In this document: piece after piece, positions 6,109 to 13,662 of the stretch | Numbering within the stretch: the first letter of the stretch is position 1 | Layout of the letters: each line of letters opens with the position of its first letter | Source of the DNA: Kiritimatiellota bacterium | Lineage (GTDB): Bacteria > Verrucomicrobiota > Kiritimatiellia > JAAZAB01 | DNA length: 19,533 bases | Assembly (NCBI GenBank): GCA_008636095.1 | Contig: VSJD01000251.1 | Coordinates: forward strand, 1 to 19,533 | Direction of reading: 5' to 3' | Program-made: the position numbers and the translations under genes | Notes under the pieces: generated by a model | Seen by the model: the letters and a program-made list of their open reading frames with translations, nothing else | The model's database searches: none | What the model was told of the DNA's origin: nothing

Positions 6109-7050
6109 TCAGTCGCTCGGGACCCAATGGAGCCTTCTAATGGATACACCTTTGTAACCCGGGATCAAACTCGAAATGTAGAAGCGGCCGGCCTCTTGAA
6201 TTATCTCAGATACAGAGGTCTCAAGAACCGTGACGAGACGCTCATCGCCTGCACCGAAGAACAGTGGATCGTCCGATCTATAGACCGCCGTTCTGAACCC
6301 GTTTGATGGACCGATTTTGAAGAGGTAGTAGTAGCCATCCAAGTACACCACGAATGGGCATTGCTGGGTCCACCTGAGGTCCCCGCATACGCCACCTTCG
6401 CTCGCAATCCGGTAGTCGGACCAAGGAGTACCGTAAGGTCTGCTTGCGGTTCTTACGGCGATGACACCACTCTCGCCCACATTGGCGGCGTAGTACATCG
6501 CATAGCACTTGCCGGTGTTGATTACCATTGGGTCCCTCGCAACGCCCGGCCCCGAAAAGAGCTGGCTCTGGTTCTGGTTGTCAGTCAGACGCCGGAAATG
6601 GATGCCGTCGTCGGAAGCTGCAGCGCAGATCTGCGAGTGCCCTGTGGCGCTTGGCCCGCCGCCGTAGTAGAGAATGAATCGGCTGTCGTGCTGGAGCACG
6701 TACGGGGCATGGACGAAGTCTTTGTCTTCGGTTCCCCAACTCTCTCCGCATCTGCGCTCGGCACGCCAGCAGATGCCGCGCGCCGCCCAATCAGGGGTTT
6801 CAATCGCGGTACTCCCCTCCCAACGATAGAAGAGGCGCCCAACGCTCGTGCCTCTGATCTGTGTCCACAACTGCCAGCGCCCGTTCGTTGCTTTGAAGAA
6901 GCAGTGGTCGACAACCTCACCCGGCTCCGAGTGGATCCCTGGGAGGTCCGGACTGAAGGCCACCTGGAACCATTTGCCAGCAAGCTCCGGAATGCGATGA
7001 ATCTTGGCCCCGCCTACCGTACGTGAATTATCGTGTTTCATCATTCTCAT
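6109..7050 (-). CDS. Five-bladed beta-propeller glycosidase-like protein (GH43/GH32-type)
   Basis: The product is a 313-aa protein with the repeat pattern of a five-bladed beta-propeller glycoside hydrolase. Blade-like strands recur as RFILYYGGG, KCYAMYYAANV, YYYLFKIG and RFYISSL. HAPYV (about 114-118) and RDPMV (about 172-176) lie where GH43/GH32-like enzymes carry blade-centre acids, and SEII (about 281-284) may provide a third acidic position. No signal peptide is visible, so a cytoplasmic site is likely; the substrate is unknown. ATG7050, 7044 and 7041 are all possible starts, none with a Shine-Dalgarno site, because a perfect 12-bp hairpin occupies that place. A sigma70-like promoter lies at 7139-7168. 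The gene lies inside the 2-kb segment flanked by the duplicated GT-C tails. The exact GH family is uncertain. Confidence 0.65.
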   Translation of the reverse strand: MRMMKHDNSRTVGGAKIHRIPELAGKWFQVAFSPDLPGIHSEPGEVVDHCFFKATNGRWQLWTQIRGTSVGRLFYRWEGSTAIETPDWAARGICWRAERRCGESWGTEDKDFVHAPYVLQHDSRFILYYGGGPSATGHSQICAAASDDGIHFRRLTDNQNQSQLFSGPGVARDPMVINTGKCYAMYYAANVGESGVIAVRTASRPYGTPWSDYRIASEGGVCGDLRWTQQCPFVVYLDGYYYLFKIGPSNGFRTAVYRSDDPLFFGAGDERLVTVLETSVSEIIQEAGRFYISSLIPGYKGVSIRRLHWVPSD

Positions 7051-7051
7051 C

Positions 7052-7078
7052 GTTCGCGGCGCGCCACGCGCCGCGAAC
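7052..7078. promoter_or_regulatory. Perfect 12-bp hairpin abutting the glycosidase-like start codon
   Basis: GTTCGCGGCGCG (7052-7063), loop CCA, CGCGCCGCGAAC (7067-7078) is an uninterrupted 12-bp GC-rich stem ending 1 nt before ATG7050 on the minus strand. In mRNA it would occupy the ribosome-binding region. It could be a translational control element, an old terminator, or a palindromic insertion that displaced the native Shine-Dalgarno site. Confidence 0.65.
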
Positions 7079-7138
7079 AGTATTATTGAGACAAACTCGG
7101 AGACACCGATTGTTGTCAGCCCTCCGCCATGTGCGCTA

Positions 7139-7168
7139 AGCATAGATAATATCAAATTGGGTTGTCAA
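7139..7168 (-). promoter_or_regulatory. Sigma70-like promoter for the glycosidase-like gene
   Basis: On the minus strand a perfect TTGACA (7163-7168) is followed 18 nt later by TATGCT (7139-7144), a 4/6 match to the -10 consensus. Transcription would start near 7132 and give a leader of about 80 nt that contains the 7052-7078 hairpin. Confidence 0.5.
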
Positions 7169-7169
7169 T

Positions 7170-7322
7170 GCTTGAAAATGAAAATTGAAAATGAAAATTG
7201 CTTGAAAATGAAAAATGTTATGTATTCATTATGAATCAGTGGGTTGGCCGGAATACGCTATGTATTTGTTTTTAGCGGATGGACTTAGGGCCGATAAAAG
7301 GACAAACTGAGTTTGTCTTATC
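7170..7322. other. AT-rich intergenic stretch with short repeats and palindromes
   Basis: No gene is seen here. TTGAAAATGAAAA occurs three times (7172-7184, 7185-7197, 7202-7214). ATTCATTATGAAT (7224-7236) is a palindrome. A hairpin at 7293-7322 pairs GATAA with TTATC and GACAAAC (7301-7307) with GTTTGTC (7311-7317) around TGA. GACAAACT also occurs at 7090-7097. The mix of short repeats and low GC fits the edge of inserted DNA. Confidence 0.5.
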
Positions 7323-7335
7323 AAGGACTCGTCCA

Positions 7336-7573
7336 ATGGATAACCAGGTCAACCATAATAGTCGCGTGTGGTTCCGAAACTGGGATGTGATACTGGCCCA
7401 GGAACCGATCCCTCCTCAAGAGCGGGAATGACATTGCCATTGGATCATATGTGCCTGACTTCTTGGTGGAATATGAAGACGGCAGGAAGGCCCTCATCGA
7501 GGTGAAAGACCCCAGCCGGCTCGATTCCGATGACGTGCAGCGAAAGCGCAAGGCGGTGGAAATGTGGTGCAAA
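7336..7573 (+). pseudogene. TnsA-like PD-(D/E)XK nuclease remnant, frameshifted
   Basis: The frame open from 7391 reads GNDIAIGSYVPDFLVEYEDG followed by RKALIEVKDPSRL and VQRKRKAVEMWC. The spacing of PDF (Asp at 7457-7459) and IEVK (7496-7507) is the core of TnsA-type transposition endonucleases and related PD-(D/E)XK nucleases. The preceding part continues in another frame from ATG7336 (WFRNWDVILAQEPIPPQE), which resembles the usual helix before the core but ends in a stop at the end of that stretch. So at least one frameshift separates the halves. After AVEMWC the coding sense is lost where a 40-bp perfect hairpin begins at 7574. There is no TnsB or TnsC partner nearby. This is a relic, not a working nuclease. 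Confidence 0.6.
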
Positions 7574-7613
7574 ACACTGCTGTCCAAAATCAGATTATTT
7601 TGGACAGCAGTGT
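7574..7613. mobile_element. 40-bp perfect hairpin, MITE-like or paired IS ends
   Basis: ACACTGCTGTCCAAAAT (7574-7590) and its exact complement ATTTTGGACAGCAGTGT (7597-7613) surround only CAGATT. The arms look like transposon terminal repeats placed almost tip to tip. It lies exactly where the nuclease remnant stops and a nucleotidyltransferase remnant begins, so it probably marks an insertion or deletion junction. No T-tract follows, which speaks against an ordinary terminator. Confidence 0.7.
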
Positions 7614-7621
7614 CCCAGTGA

Positions 7622-8034
7622 TTTCTGGATTTGGATATGGTCCACACAGGGCTCATGGCGCCCAAACGCAGCTTGGTTCGTGAAGTGATGTAAGCATGGG
7701 TTTCTCCGAAAATGGACGGTATTTCAAACATCCGGACTCAGACTTCTTTATTGAGTTCCCCAAAGGACCACCCTCCGTTGGCGAAGAACCCGTCAAAGAG
7801 ATCCATGATCGGCATGAGGCTACCGGCATTCTCAAGATCATATCGCCCACCGATTGCGTGAAAGACAGGCTGACATGGTTCTACTATGATAATGATCGCC
7901 AGTGTCTCGAACAGGCAGTTTTGGTTGCCAGGGAAAACGCAATCGATCTTGGCGAAATCGAGCGGTGGTCGGCAAGCGAAGGCAAGCGCAACCTATTCCA
8001 GCAGATTCGAGAGCGATGGCTAACAAAGGCATAA
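7622..8034 (+). pseudogene. Nucleotidyltransferase-like protein, truncated and frameshifted
   Basis: From 7622 one frame reads FLDLDMVHTGLMAPKRSLVREVM and stops at TAA 7691; the neighbouring frame then continues from about 7690 as SMGFSENGRYFKHPDSDFFIEFP to the stop at 8032-8034. Joined by one frameshift these give a continuous sequence. DLDMV resembles the second half of the catalytic DxD motif of small nucleotidyltransferases (AbiEii/MNT-like fold). The later part (SPTDCVKDRLTWFYYDNDRQ, then LEQA) looks like the conserved C-terminal part of an uncharacterised family in that group. The N-terminal third with the GS motif is missing, cut off near the hairpin at 7574-7613. ATG7696 has no Shine-Dalgarno site, so the 112-codon open frame is unlikely to be a separate gene. 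The family call is moderate. Confidence 0.5.
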
Positions 8035-8118
8035 CCACGTGCTCGAGGGTATTATTGCATGTTCCGCGCAAACCCTCAGCACCCCGGCCGTTCTGGCACC
8101 TCCCGAAGGCCTAATTAA

Positions 8119-9798
8119 TCAGAATGCCGGGTCGTACAATCGGCGATGTTCGATGGCCGTATCGAGGGTAATGGTCCGAAGTGGGGCAGGGGTGGAGGGA
8201 AGCGTGAAGGATGCAGAAGGATTGGGCCCGGTCGCGTCAAAAGCATTCAGTTTTTGATCGTAGGTCATATCCGTGCAGTGCGGATCCGGCAGATTGGTCC
8301 CGCTAAAAACCTGCTTGTCGCCATCGGTATTGAAGGTCAGTGTGAAATCCCGGTAACGCCCCAGGATCCGCTTGGGAAAATCCGTGCGCACCAAAGTTAT
8401 ATCGTGAGCGTCGCTGGGCGCACAGGAAATCCGGATTCGGTTTTTTTCAACGTGCTCTGCCCGGCTGATCGCCGCACAGCGGCCCTGCGGTCCGTCCCAA
8501 AACACCGCAAAAACCAGGGGCTCCCCGTATGTTTGGGCGAAAAGCATGATCGCCTGGACCATCAGCGCACCGGTCACCACCATCAGGGCCACGGCGTATT
8601 TCATTAACCGGCGCTGGCGGTTCGCGGCCCATCCCAGAAAGACAGCCATGGGGATAAGAATGGCAAACAGATACCGGCCCTGGGGCTGGAAATCGTTACA
8701 CAGACACGTCCACACATGCAGGAGCAAAACCGCCAGCATTAAGGCGCCCAGCCATAGGCAGGCAATCTTTGCGGGGCGATCATGCGTCAACAGGAGTTCG
8801 ATTAGAAACAGGGTGCCCAGCGCGGGAATGATGATCCGGAGCGCGGCATACACTTCCGGCCGGAACCCGACATCCAGGTACCCGAACAGGCCGAAAAACG
8901 AGGCAAACGTGATCGTCACAAATTTTTGCTGAATCAACCAGAGGAGGGACGCGCGGGAAAGACCATGATTTACCGGAACCACGTCGCGCAGGACCCCTAA
9001 TTGCACCAGACGTTCCTCGCCGAGGAGCAGGGGCATGGGCGTCCCGTAAAGCCAGTAATTACGCGCATACCAGAATCCGGAAATCAAGATGGCACCGCAA
9101 GCCACGGCCAGGGCCATGCGGAGCACGGTAGACCACGGCAGATGACCGCGGTAGGCCAGATAAACAAAGCCGGCTGCCAGAAATGGGGCGTAGATAAAAA
9201 AATTATATTTGGCGGAAAAGAGCAGGCCTCCGGCCAAGCCGACCATTACCAGGGTGATATCGGACGGCGTTTTCCAGAATCGCGCCAGTGTATACGCCAG
9301 CAGGGCGGCGATGCCCAGCGCGTGGGCGTCCGCGTTCACATAACAAAAGCTGAATAAGACCTGGGGAATGAAGGCAAATGCCGCCGTGACGATTGCCGAC
9401 AATAACGGACGAGCGGTCAATATCCGAATAGTCAGGAAGAGGCCATTGATGAAAACCAGGCCCCAGGCTAACGAAGCCAGCCGGGCGCCTTGGTAGAGCT
9501 CGATACCCAACAACGTGTGACCGGCATGCGCGGTGGCGGCCGCCGCCACGTAATTCAGCGCCGGCATCTGGTTATAGCTGGAAAGCGCATGACGGAACCG
9601 GTCCAAGTCATCCACGCCCCAGACCGGCAGGCGATGGTGGGCGAGAATGAACTCAACACTGTATTTGAAATGCGTGTTTTCGTCGGGGGCGTTATTGTAG
9701 GGGATCAGGAAAAGCCAGGATAAACCGATGCCAATGAAGAGCCCGTTCAGAAGCAGGAGCGACCAGTAAGCATTAATCCATTTAGTGAATTGGTCCAT
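8119..9798 (-). CDS. GT-C fold membrane glycosyltransferase-like protein (DUF2142/GT39-like)
   Basis: The 559-aa product has about ten hydrophobic segments over residues 12-422, then a soluble tail of about 137 residues. The first external loop carries NAPDENTHFKYSVEF with Asp39-Glu40, the acidic pair expected in GT-C enzymes and similar to the PDE motif of DUF2142 proteins. The likely role is transfer of a sugar from a polyprenyl-phosphate donor to an acceptor on the periplasmic side. The start at 9798 lies 9 nt after the wecE stop codon, so the genes are co-transcribed and perhaps translationally coupled. The last 87 residues, probably a beta-rich periplasmic domain, are duplicated at 5806-6069. 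The acceptor and sugar are unknown. Confidence 0.75.
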   Translation of the reverse strand: MDQFTKWINAYWSLLLLNGLFIGIGLSWLFLIPYNNAPDENTHFKYSVEFILAHHRLPVWGVDDLDRFRHALSSYNQMPALNYVAAAATAHAGHTLLGIELYQGARLASLAWGLVFINGLFLTIRILTARPLLSAIVTAAFAFIPQVLFSFCYVNADAHALGIAALLAYTLARFWKTPSDITLVMVGLAGGLLFSAKYNFFIYAPFLAAGFVYLAYRGHLPWSTVLRMALAVACGAILISGFWYARNYWLYGTPMPLLLGEERLVQLGVLRDVVPVNHGLSRASLLWLIQQKFVTITFASFFGLFGYLDVGFRPEVYAALRIIIPALGTLFLIELLLTHDRPAKIACLWLGALMLAVLLLHVWTCLCNDFQPQGRYLFAILIPMAVFLGWAANRQRRLMKYAVALMVVTGALMVQAIMLFAQTYGEPLVFAVFWDGPQGRCAAISRAEHVEKNRIRISCAPSDAHDITLVRTDFPKRILGRYRDFTLTFNTDGDKQVFSGTNLPDPHCTDMTYDQKLNAFDATGPNPSASFTLPSTPAPLRTITLDTAIEHRRLYDPAF

Positions 9799-9807
9799 TG
9801 TCTGTGG

Positions 9808-10956
9808 TCACAGTGCCGGGCATTCGATAATTGCGGCCACCACGCGGGCTTGGTCCGCTTCACTCAGCCCGATATAAAACGGCAGGCGCACCAGGCGGTT
9901 GCTGACCGATTCCGTTACCGGGCAATCGCCTGGCAGGCAATTGCCTGGCCGGCTGCTGAATCGGCGGCCCATGACCGAGAGGTGCAAAGGCAGGTAATGG
10001 AATACAGCCAGGATGCTCCTGGTTTTCAAATGATCAATCAGTGCCTGCCGCGCGGCCAAGGACGGCATAAGCATGTAGAACATATGATAAGGCTGTTCAC
10101 AATGCTCCGGGACAAACGGCAGGCCCACGTGGTGTTGGAGGGCCCAATCGCGCAAATGCGCGGCGTAAAACTCCCAGAGGCGTCGGCGTTGGGCTTGAAT
10201 ATGGTCCCGGGCCTCGAACTGGGCCAGCAGAAAAGCCGCCAGCAGGTCGGAGGGCAGGTAGCTGGAGCCCAAGTCAATCCAGGAATATTTATCGGCCTGA
10301 CCCCGGAACACCTGGCTGCGGTTTGTGCCTTTTTCCCTCAGGATTTCGGCCCGCTCAACATAGCGGGGATCGTTGATCAGCAAGGCGCCGCCCTCGCCGC
10401 AGGTAAAGTTCTTGGTTTCGTGAAAGCTCTGCGTGGCCAGGCATCCGAAGGTTCCCAGCCAGCGGCCCTTATAGCGGCCCAGCAGGCCGTGGGCATTGTC
10501 CTCCACCACGGGAATACCGTACCGACCGGCGATAGCCAGAATGGCATCCATTTCGCAGCCCACGCCGGCGTAATGCACCGGTACGATGGCTTTGGTGCGC
10601 GGTGTGATCAGCTGCTCCAGGCAGGATTCATCCAGGTTAAGCGTGTCCGGCCGGATATCAACGAACACCGGGCGTGCGCCGCGGAGCACAAAGGCATTAA
10701 CGGTGGAAACGAAAGTGAAAGATGGCACGATCACTTCATCGCCGGGCTGGATGTTGAGCAGGAGCGCCGTCATTTCCAGTGCGTGGGTGCAGGAGGTGGT
10801 CAATAGTGCCTTGGGTACGCCAAGTTCTTTTTCAAGGAAAGCATGGCATTGGCGCGTGAACTTACCATCGCCCGAGATCTGGCCGTTGGCCAGGGCCTTG
10901 GCCATATAGGCCTGTTCGTTGCCGACAAAGCCGGGCTTGTTAAAAGGTATTTTCAT
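9808..10956 (-). CDS. wecE: dTDP-4-amino-4,6-dideoxygalactose transaminase
   Basis: This is a PLP-dependent sugar aminotransferase of the DegT/DnrJ/EryC1 family, 382 aa. It closely matches remembered E. coli WecE (RffA) along its length: IPFNKPGFVGNE, SGDGKFTR, PSFTFVSTVNAFVLRGA, VPVHYAGVGCEMD, VVEDNAHG, SFHETKNFTCGEGGALLIND with PLP-binding Lys182, EKGTNRSQVFRGQADKYSW and LGSSYLPSDLLAA. WecE converts dTDP-4-keto-6-deoxyglucose to dTDP-4-amino-4,6-dideoxygalactose in Fuc4NAc synthesis. The catalytic set (Asp153, His156, Lys182) is present. Residues 336-345 (RPGNCLPGDC) come from two 15-bp palindromic repeats inserted in a variable surface loop just before the conserved TESVSNRLVRLP segment. 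The start has no good Shine-Dalgarno site. It leads a two-gene operon with the GT-C gene. Confidence 0.88.
   Translation of the reverse strand: MKIPFNKPGFVGNEQAYMAKALANGQISGDGKFTRQCHAFLEKELGVPKALLTTSCTHALEMTALLLNIQPGDEVIVPSFTFVSTVNAFVLRGARPVFVDIRPDTLNLDESCLEQLITPRTKAIVPVHYAGVGCEMDAILAIAGRYGIPVVEDNAHGLLGRYKGRWLGTFGCLATQSFHETKNFTCGEGGALLINDPRYVERAEILREKGTNRSQVFRGQADKYSWIDLGSSYLPSDLLAAFLLAQFEARDHIQAQRRRLWEFYAAHLRDWALQHHVGLPFVPEHCEQPYHMFYMLMPSLAARQALIDHLKTRSILAVFHYLPLHLSVMGRRFSSRPGNCLPGDCPVTESVSNRLVRLPFYIGLSEADQARVVAAIIECPAL
9920..9949 (-). repeat. Two 15-bp palindromic tandem repeats inside wecE
   Basis: On the coding strand the units read CCAGGCAATTGCCTG and CCAGGCGATTGCCCG. The first contains a perfect palindrome CAGGC-AATT-GCCTG; the second has one mismatch. 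They encode PGNCL-PGDCP in frame within a loop where E. coli WecE is several residues shorter. Period and core match the repeats in the OMP and GT-C genes. Confidence 0.8.
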
Positions 10957-11240
10957 GGTTCATACCGGCTATGAGTGTGCGGGGCGCTTTGCCTCAGAAC
11001 GGGGTTATGCTTTCAGTATGCTGTTATTGTTTTGGTTAAGCATAGCCGATAGGAAAGGGCGCGACAATCACAAACCGCTAATGTGGCGGATTTGATTGAC
11101 GCGAATTTGACAATTGACGCGAAGACAAAGAGGCATTATGCTGAAAAAATATTAACGAATCTTTGTTCGATCGCGAAACTGTCCAATCAATGGTAGGCAA
11201 GCTTCGGCAGATGGCCGGGGTGCCATACGAGGCAAAATTT
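10957..11240. other. Divergent intergenic region between wecE and the plus-strand glycan operon
   Basis: No gene is seen. CGGCTATG (10967-10974) and CATAGCCG (11041-11048) form a widely spaced inverted repeat on the wecE side. ATTGACGCGAA occurs twice at an 18-nt spacing (11095-11105, 11113-11123), overlapping a promoter-like sequence for the plus-strand operon. In-frame codons from TTG11163 precede the chosen start of the GT2 gene, but they do not look like family sequence. Confidence 0.45.
11114..11142 (+). promoter_or_regulatory. Sigma70-like promoter for the plus-strand glycan operon
   Basis: TTGACG (11114-11119) and TATGCT (11137-11142) are separated by exactly 17 nt. The -35 box lies in the second copy of the 11-nt direct repeat ATTGACGCGAA. 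Transcription would begin near 11149, about 90 nt before ATG11241. Confidence 0.45.
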
Positions 11241-12212
11241 ATGAATCCCAAAATTGCCGTCGTAATTCCTTGTTACAAAGTATGCAAGCACATCTCGGAC
11301 GTAATAAAGAAAATCGGGGATGAGGTTTGGCGTATTTATGTGGTTGACGATGGCTGTCCAGAAGGCAGTGGTAAGCATGTCGGGACATCCGTAAACGACC
11401 CGCGCATGCGTGTTCTTTTCAATACCGAGAACCTTGGTGTTGGCGGGGCGGTGATGACCGGTTATAGCGCGGCCATAGCCGACGGGGCCGAGGTGATTGT
11501 AAAAATTGATGGTGACGGACAGATGAATCCCGAGATGATTTCAAGGTTCGTGGCCCCCATCCTCAAGGGACAAGCGGATTACACCAAGGGAAACCGTTTT
11601 TATAATTTGACGCATATCTCACAAATGCCCGCCGCTCGTCTGTTCGGTAATGCGGTGTTATCGTTCATGACAAAACTTTCGACAGGCTATTGGAATATTT
11701 TTGACCCTACGAATGGATATACGGCTATTCACGCCAAGGTCGCGGCGACCCTTCCGATGGATCGGATCAGTCGCCGTTATTTCTTTGAGTCCGACATGCT
11801 TTTTCGGTTAAATACCATGCGGGCGGTTGTGGTTGATATTCCCATGGACACGGTATATGGAGATGAGCAAAGCCATTTGAAGATATCCAAAATCTTTGGA
11901 GAGTTTCTGGTTAAAAACACGCGCAATTTGATAAAGCGCCTTTTCTATAATTATTTTTTGCGTGATATGACCATTGCGTCAGTGGAATTGGTCGTAGGCA
12001 GCAGTTTGTTCATATTCGGATTGGTTTTTGGCAGCGTGCGCTGGATCCATGCCGTAAGGATCTGCGAGGCAACGCCCTTGGGGGCCATCATGGTCGCGGC
12101 AATGCCGTTGTTAATAGGCCTTCAGTTGATATTGGCTTTTCTTGGATATGATATTGCGAGCGTTCCTAAAAGACCTATTCATGATGATTTGCCGGATAGC
12201 CCGCATGCCTGA
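11241..12212 (+). CDS. GT2 polyprenyl-phosphate glycosyltransferase with C-terminal membrane helices
   Basis: The 323-aa protein has a GT-A glycosyltransferase domain beginning KIAVVIPCYK, with YVVDDGCPEGSG (about 33-44, nucleotide binding) and KIDGDGQMNPEM carrying DxD at 90-92. Two hydrophobic segments close the protein (about 249-275 and 285-312), as in GtrB/DPM1-like enzymes that move a sugar from a nucleotide donor to polyprenyl phosphate at the inner membrane. The sugar is not predictable. ATG11241 is chosen because GAGG lies 8 nt upstream and the domain starts at once; TTG11163 and ATG11190 are in frame but add non-family residues. It is the first gene of a four-gene plus-strand run. 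Confidence 0.85.
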   Translation: MNPKIAVVIPCYKVCKHISDVIKKIGDEVWRIYVVDDGCPEGSGKHVGTSVNDPRMRVLFNTENLGVGGAVMTGYSAAIADGAEVIVKIDGDGQMNPEMISRFVAPILKGQADYTKGNRFYNLTHISQMPAARLFGNAVLSFMTKLSTGYWNIFDPTNGYTAIHAKVAATLPMDRISRRYFFESDMLFRLNTMRAVVVDIPMDTVYGDEQSHLKISKIFGEFLVKNTRNLIKRLFYNYFLRDMTIASVELVVGSSLFIFGLVFGSVRWIHAVRICEATPLGAIMVAAMPLLIGLQLILAFLGYDIASVPKRPIHDDLPDSPHA

Positions 12213-12280
12213 AAATGCGCATGGTGGTTGCCTTTCCTTTGCCGGATTGAAATAAAGTCATCGAATTGGCGAAATAATAA

Positions 12281-13657
12281 ATGGAAATTCTTGCATGGAT
12301 TAAAGATTTCGCTAAGCGCCAGCCCCTGAAAATTATGGGGGTTATTATCGTGGCCTTGGTTTCCCTGGCGACGATGAACTTAGTCCTGCTTAAGCTGTTC
12401 CCGGCACTGGATACGCCGCTTTGGTTCCCGATTTCCTTGTCATCAGACCCCGCTCTTAATATTTCCGGTCTGCCGTATGCATTTTTGTTTTTAATAGTTC
12501 TGTATTGGATGGTCAAAGAACGCGGCCTGTGCCGTGGCCTGTTTGCGACATGGATGTTCGGCCTGGTTTTGATCATCTTGGGCAATCTTATCCAGGGAAA
12601 TGTTGACATCGCTTTCCGGCAGCCGTTATACGGATCCATTGTTCCGTTTCAGTATTATGATGATGCCCTTAAGATATATTCTTGGCGAGAATGGCTGAAC
12701 GCGTTTAATGCCCATCAAACGGAATTATTCGTACATAGCAAAACGCATCCCCCCTTTGCGGTACTACTTCATTATCTGGTTATTCAGTTTTTGGGAAATC
12801 ACCCTTTGCGGGTAGCGGGTGTCTTTATCCTGATATCCAGTTTGTCGATTGTTTTGATGGGATTTATTTTCAACGAGTTGGGTTTGGAGCGTAAAAACCG
12901 GAATGGATTGGTAATTTTATTTTCCGTGATCCCGGCAATAAATATCTATACTGCGGTGAGCCTCGATGGCGTTATATTGACAACCTGCGTGCTGTACCTT
13001 TTGGGCTTGATAATCCTTGTGCATCGGCCAAATTTCGCAATGAGCGGAATGTTGTTGTTGGTCAGCGGCATAATTTTGACCAATCTTTTGACATTCGTGG
13101 GGATATTCTTATTTGCGGTGGGCGCCTTGGTGGGAGTAATGGAGTATATTTTCAAGCGCAAACCGGGTGTGCTAATCGCCACGGGCGTTGCCATGGGCTT
13201 GTTCGGTTTGCTTATTTATGGTTTAAACCAGTTTGGGCACTATAACCATATTCAGGCCTTTTTTACCGCTGCGCATGTTGAAAACCCCCTGGGATTTCAA
13301 GGTCTGACGCGGCCCCTCAATTATGTTGTAACGCGCGTGGAATGTGTAAGTGAACTTGCGCTGTTTTTTTCTATAGGTTGTTTGGCGGTTTTATTTCGCA
13401 AGGATCGGCTGCAATTAAGTTTTTGGGCCAATGGCGATGATGTTGTGCGGATAGCGCTTGCGGCTATCGTGACTCTGGGGGGCATGTTTGTGGCGGGACT
13501 TAATCACACCGGGGAAACGGCGCGATCCTGTTTGTATATATATCCATTCTTGCTGCTGATGTTCTATAAGAGCGACATCTTCCTTATACGGGATTTAATT
13601 GTTCTTGCCGGTTTGCAAACGGTATTAATGCAATTGTGTTGTTATTACTTCTGGTAA
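12281..13657 (+). CDS. Polytopic membrane protein, probable GT-C glycosyltransferase
   Basis: This 458-aa protein has about ten hydrophobic segments and few soluble loops. After the third segment an external loop contains YYDDALKIYSW with an acidic pair, followed by HSKTHPPFAVLLHYLV. The HPP motif before a helix recurs in GT39- and ArnT-like GT-C enzymes. I infer a periplasmic glycosyltransferase using a polyprenyl-phosphate sugar. No named family is recognised. It starts 68 nt after the GT2 gene and has no clear Shine-Dalgarno site. Its stop codon lies 5 nt before the next start, which points to co-translation. Confidence 0.62.
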   Translation: MEILAWIKDFAKRQPLKIMGVIIVALVSLATMNLVLLKLFPALDTPLWFPISLSSDPALNISGLPYAFLFLIVLYWMVKERGLCRGLFATWMFGLVLIILGNLIQGNVDIAFRQPLYGSIVPFQYYDDALKIYSWREWLNAFNAHQTELFVHSKTHPPFAVLLHYLVIQFLGNHPLRVAGVFILISSLSIVLMGFIFNELGLERKNRNGLVILFSVIPAINIYTAVSLDGVILTTCVLYLLGLIILVHRPNFAMSGMLLLVSGIILTNLLTFVGIFLFAVGALVGVMEYIFKRKPGVLIATGVAMGLFGLLIYGLNQFGHYNHIQAFFTAAHVENPLGFQGLTRPLNYVVTRVECVSELALFFSIGCLAVLFRKDRLQLSFWANGDDVVRIALAAIVTLGGMFVAGLNHTGETARSCLYIYPFLLLMFYKSDIFLIRDLIVLAGLQTVLMQLCCYYFW

Positions 13658-13662
13658 TAAAA

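Noticed and set aside
6361..7026. A 221-codon plus-strand open frame antisense to the beta-propeller gene
   Set aside because: The opposite strand has repeated beta-propeller-like strands and a promoter; the antisense frame has no such features.
7321..7731. A 136-codon minus-strand open frame across the nuclease and nucleotidyltransferase remnants
   Set aside because: The plus strand carries the recognisable PDF..IEVK and DLDMV motifs; the antisense frame also crosses the 40-bp hairpin.
9790..10806. A 338-codon open frame on the plus strand antisense to wecE
   Set aside because: It mirrors the codon pattern of the clearly recognised wecE gene, shows no family motif, and crosses the wecE/GT-C gene boundary.
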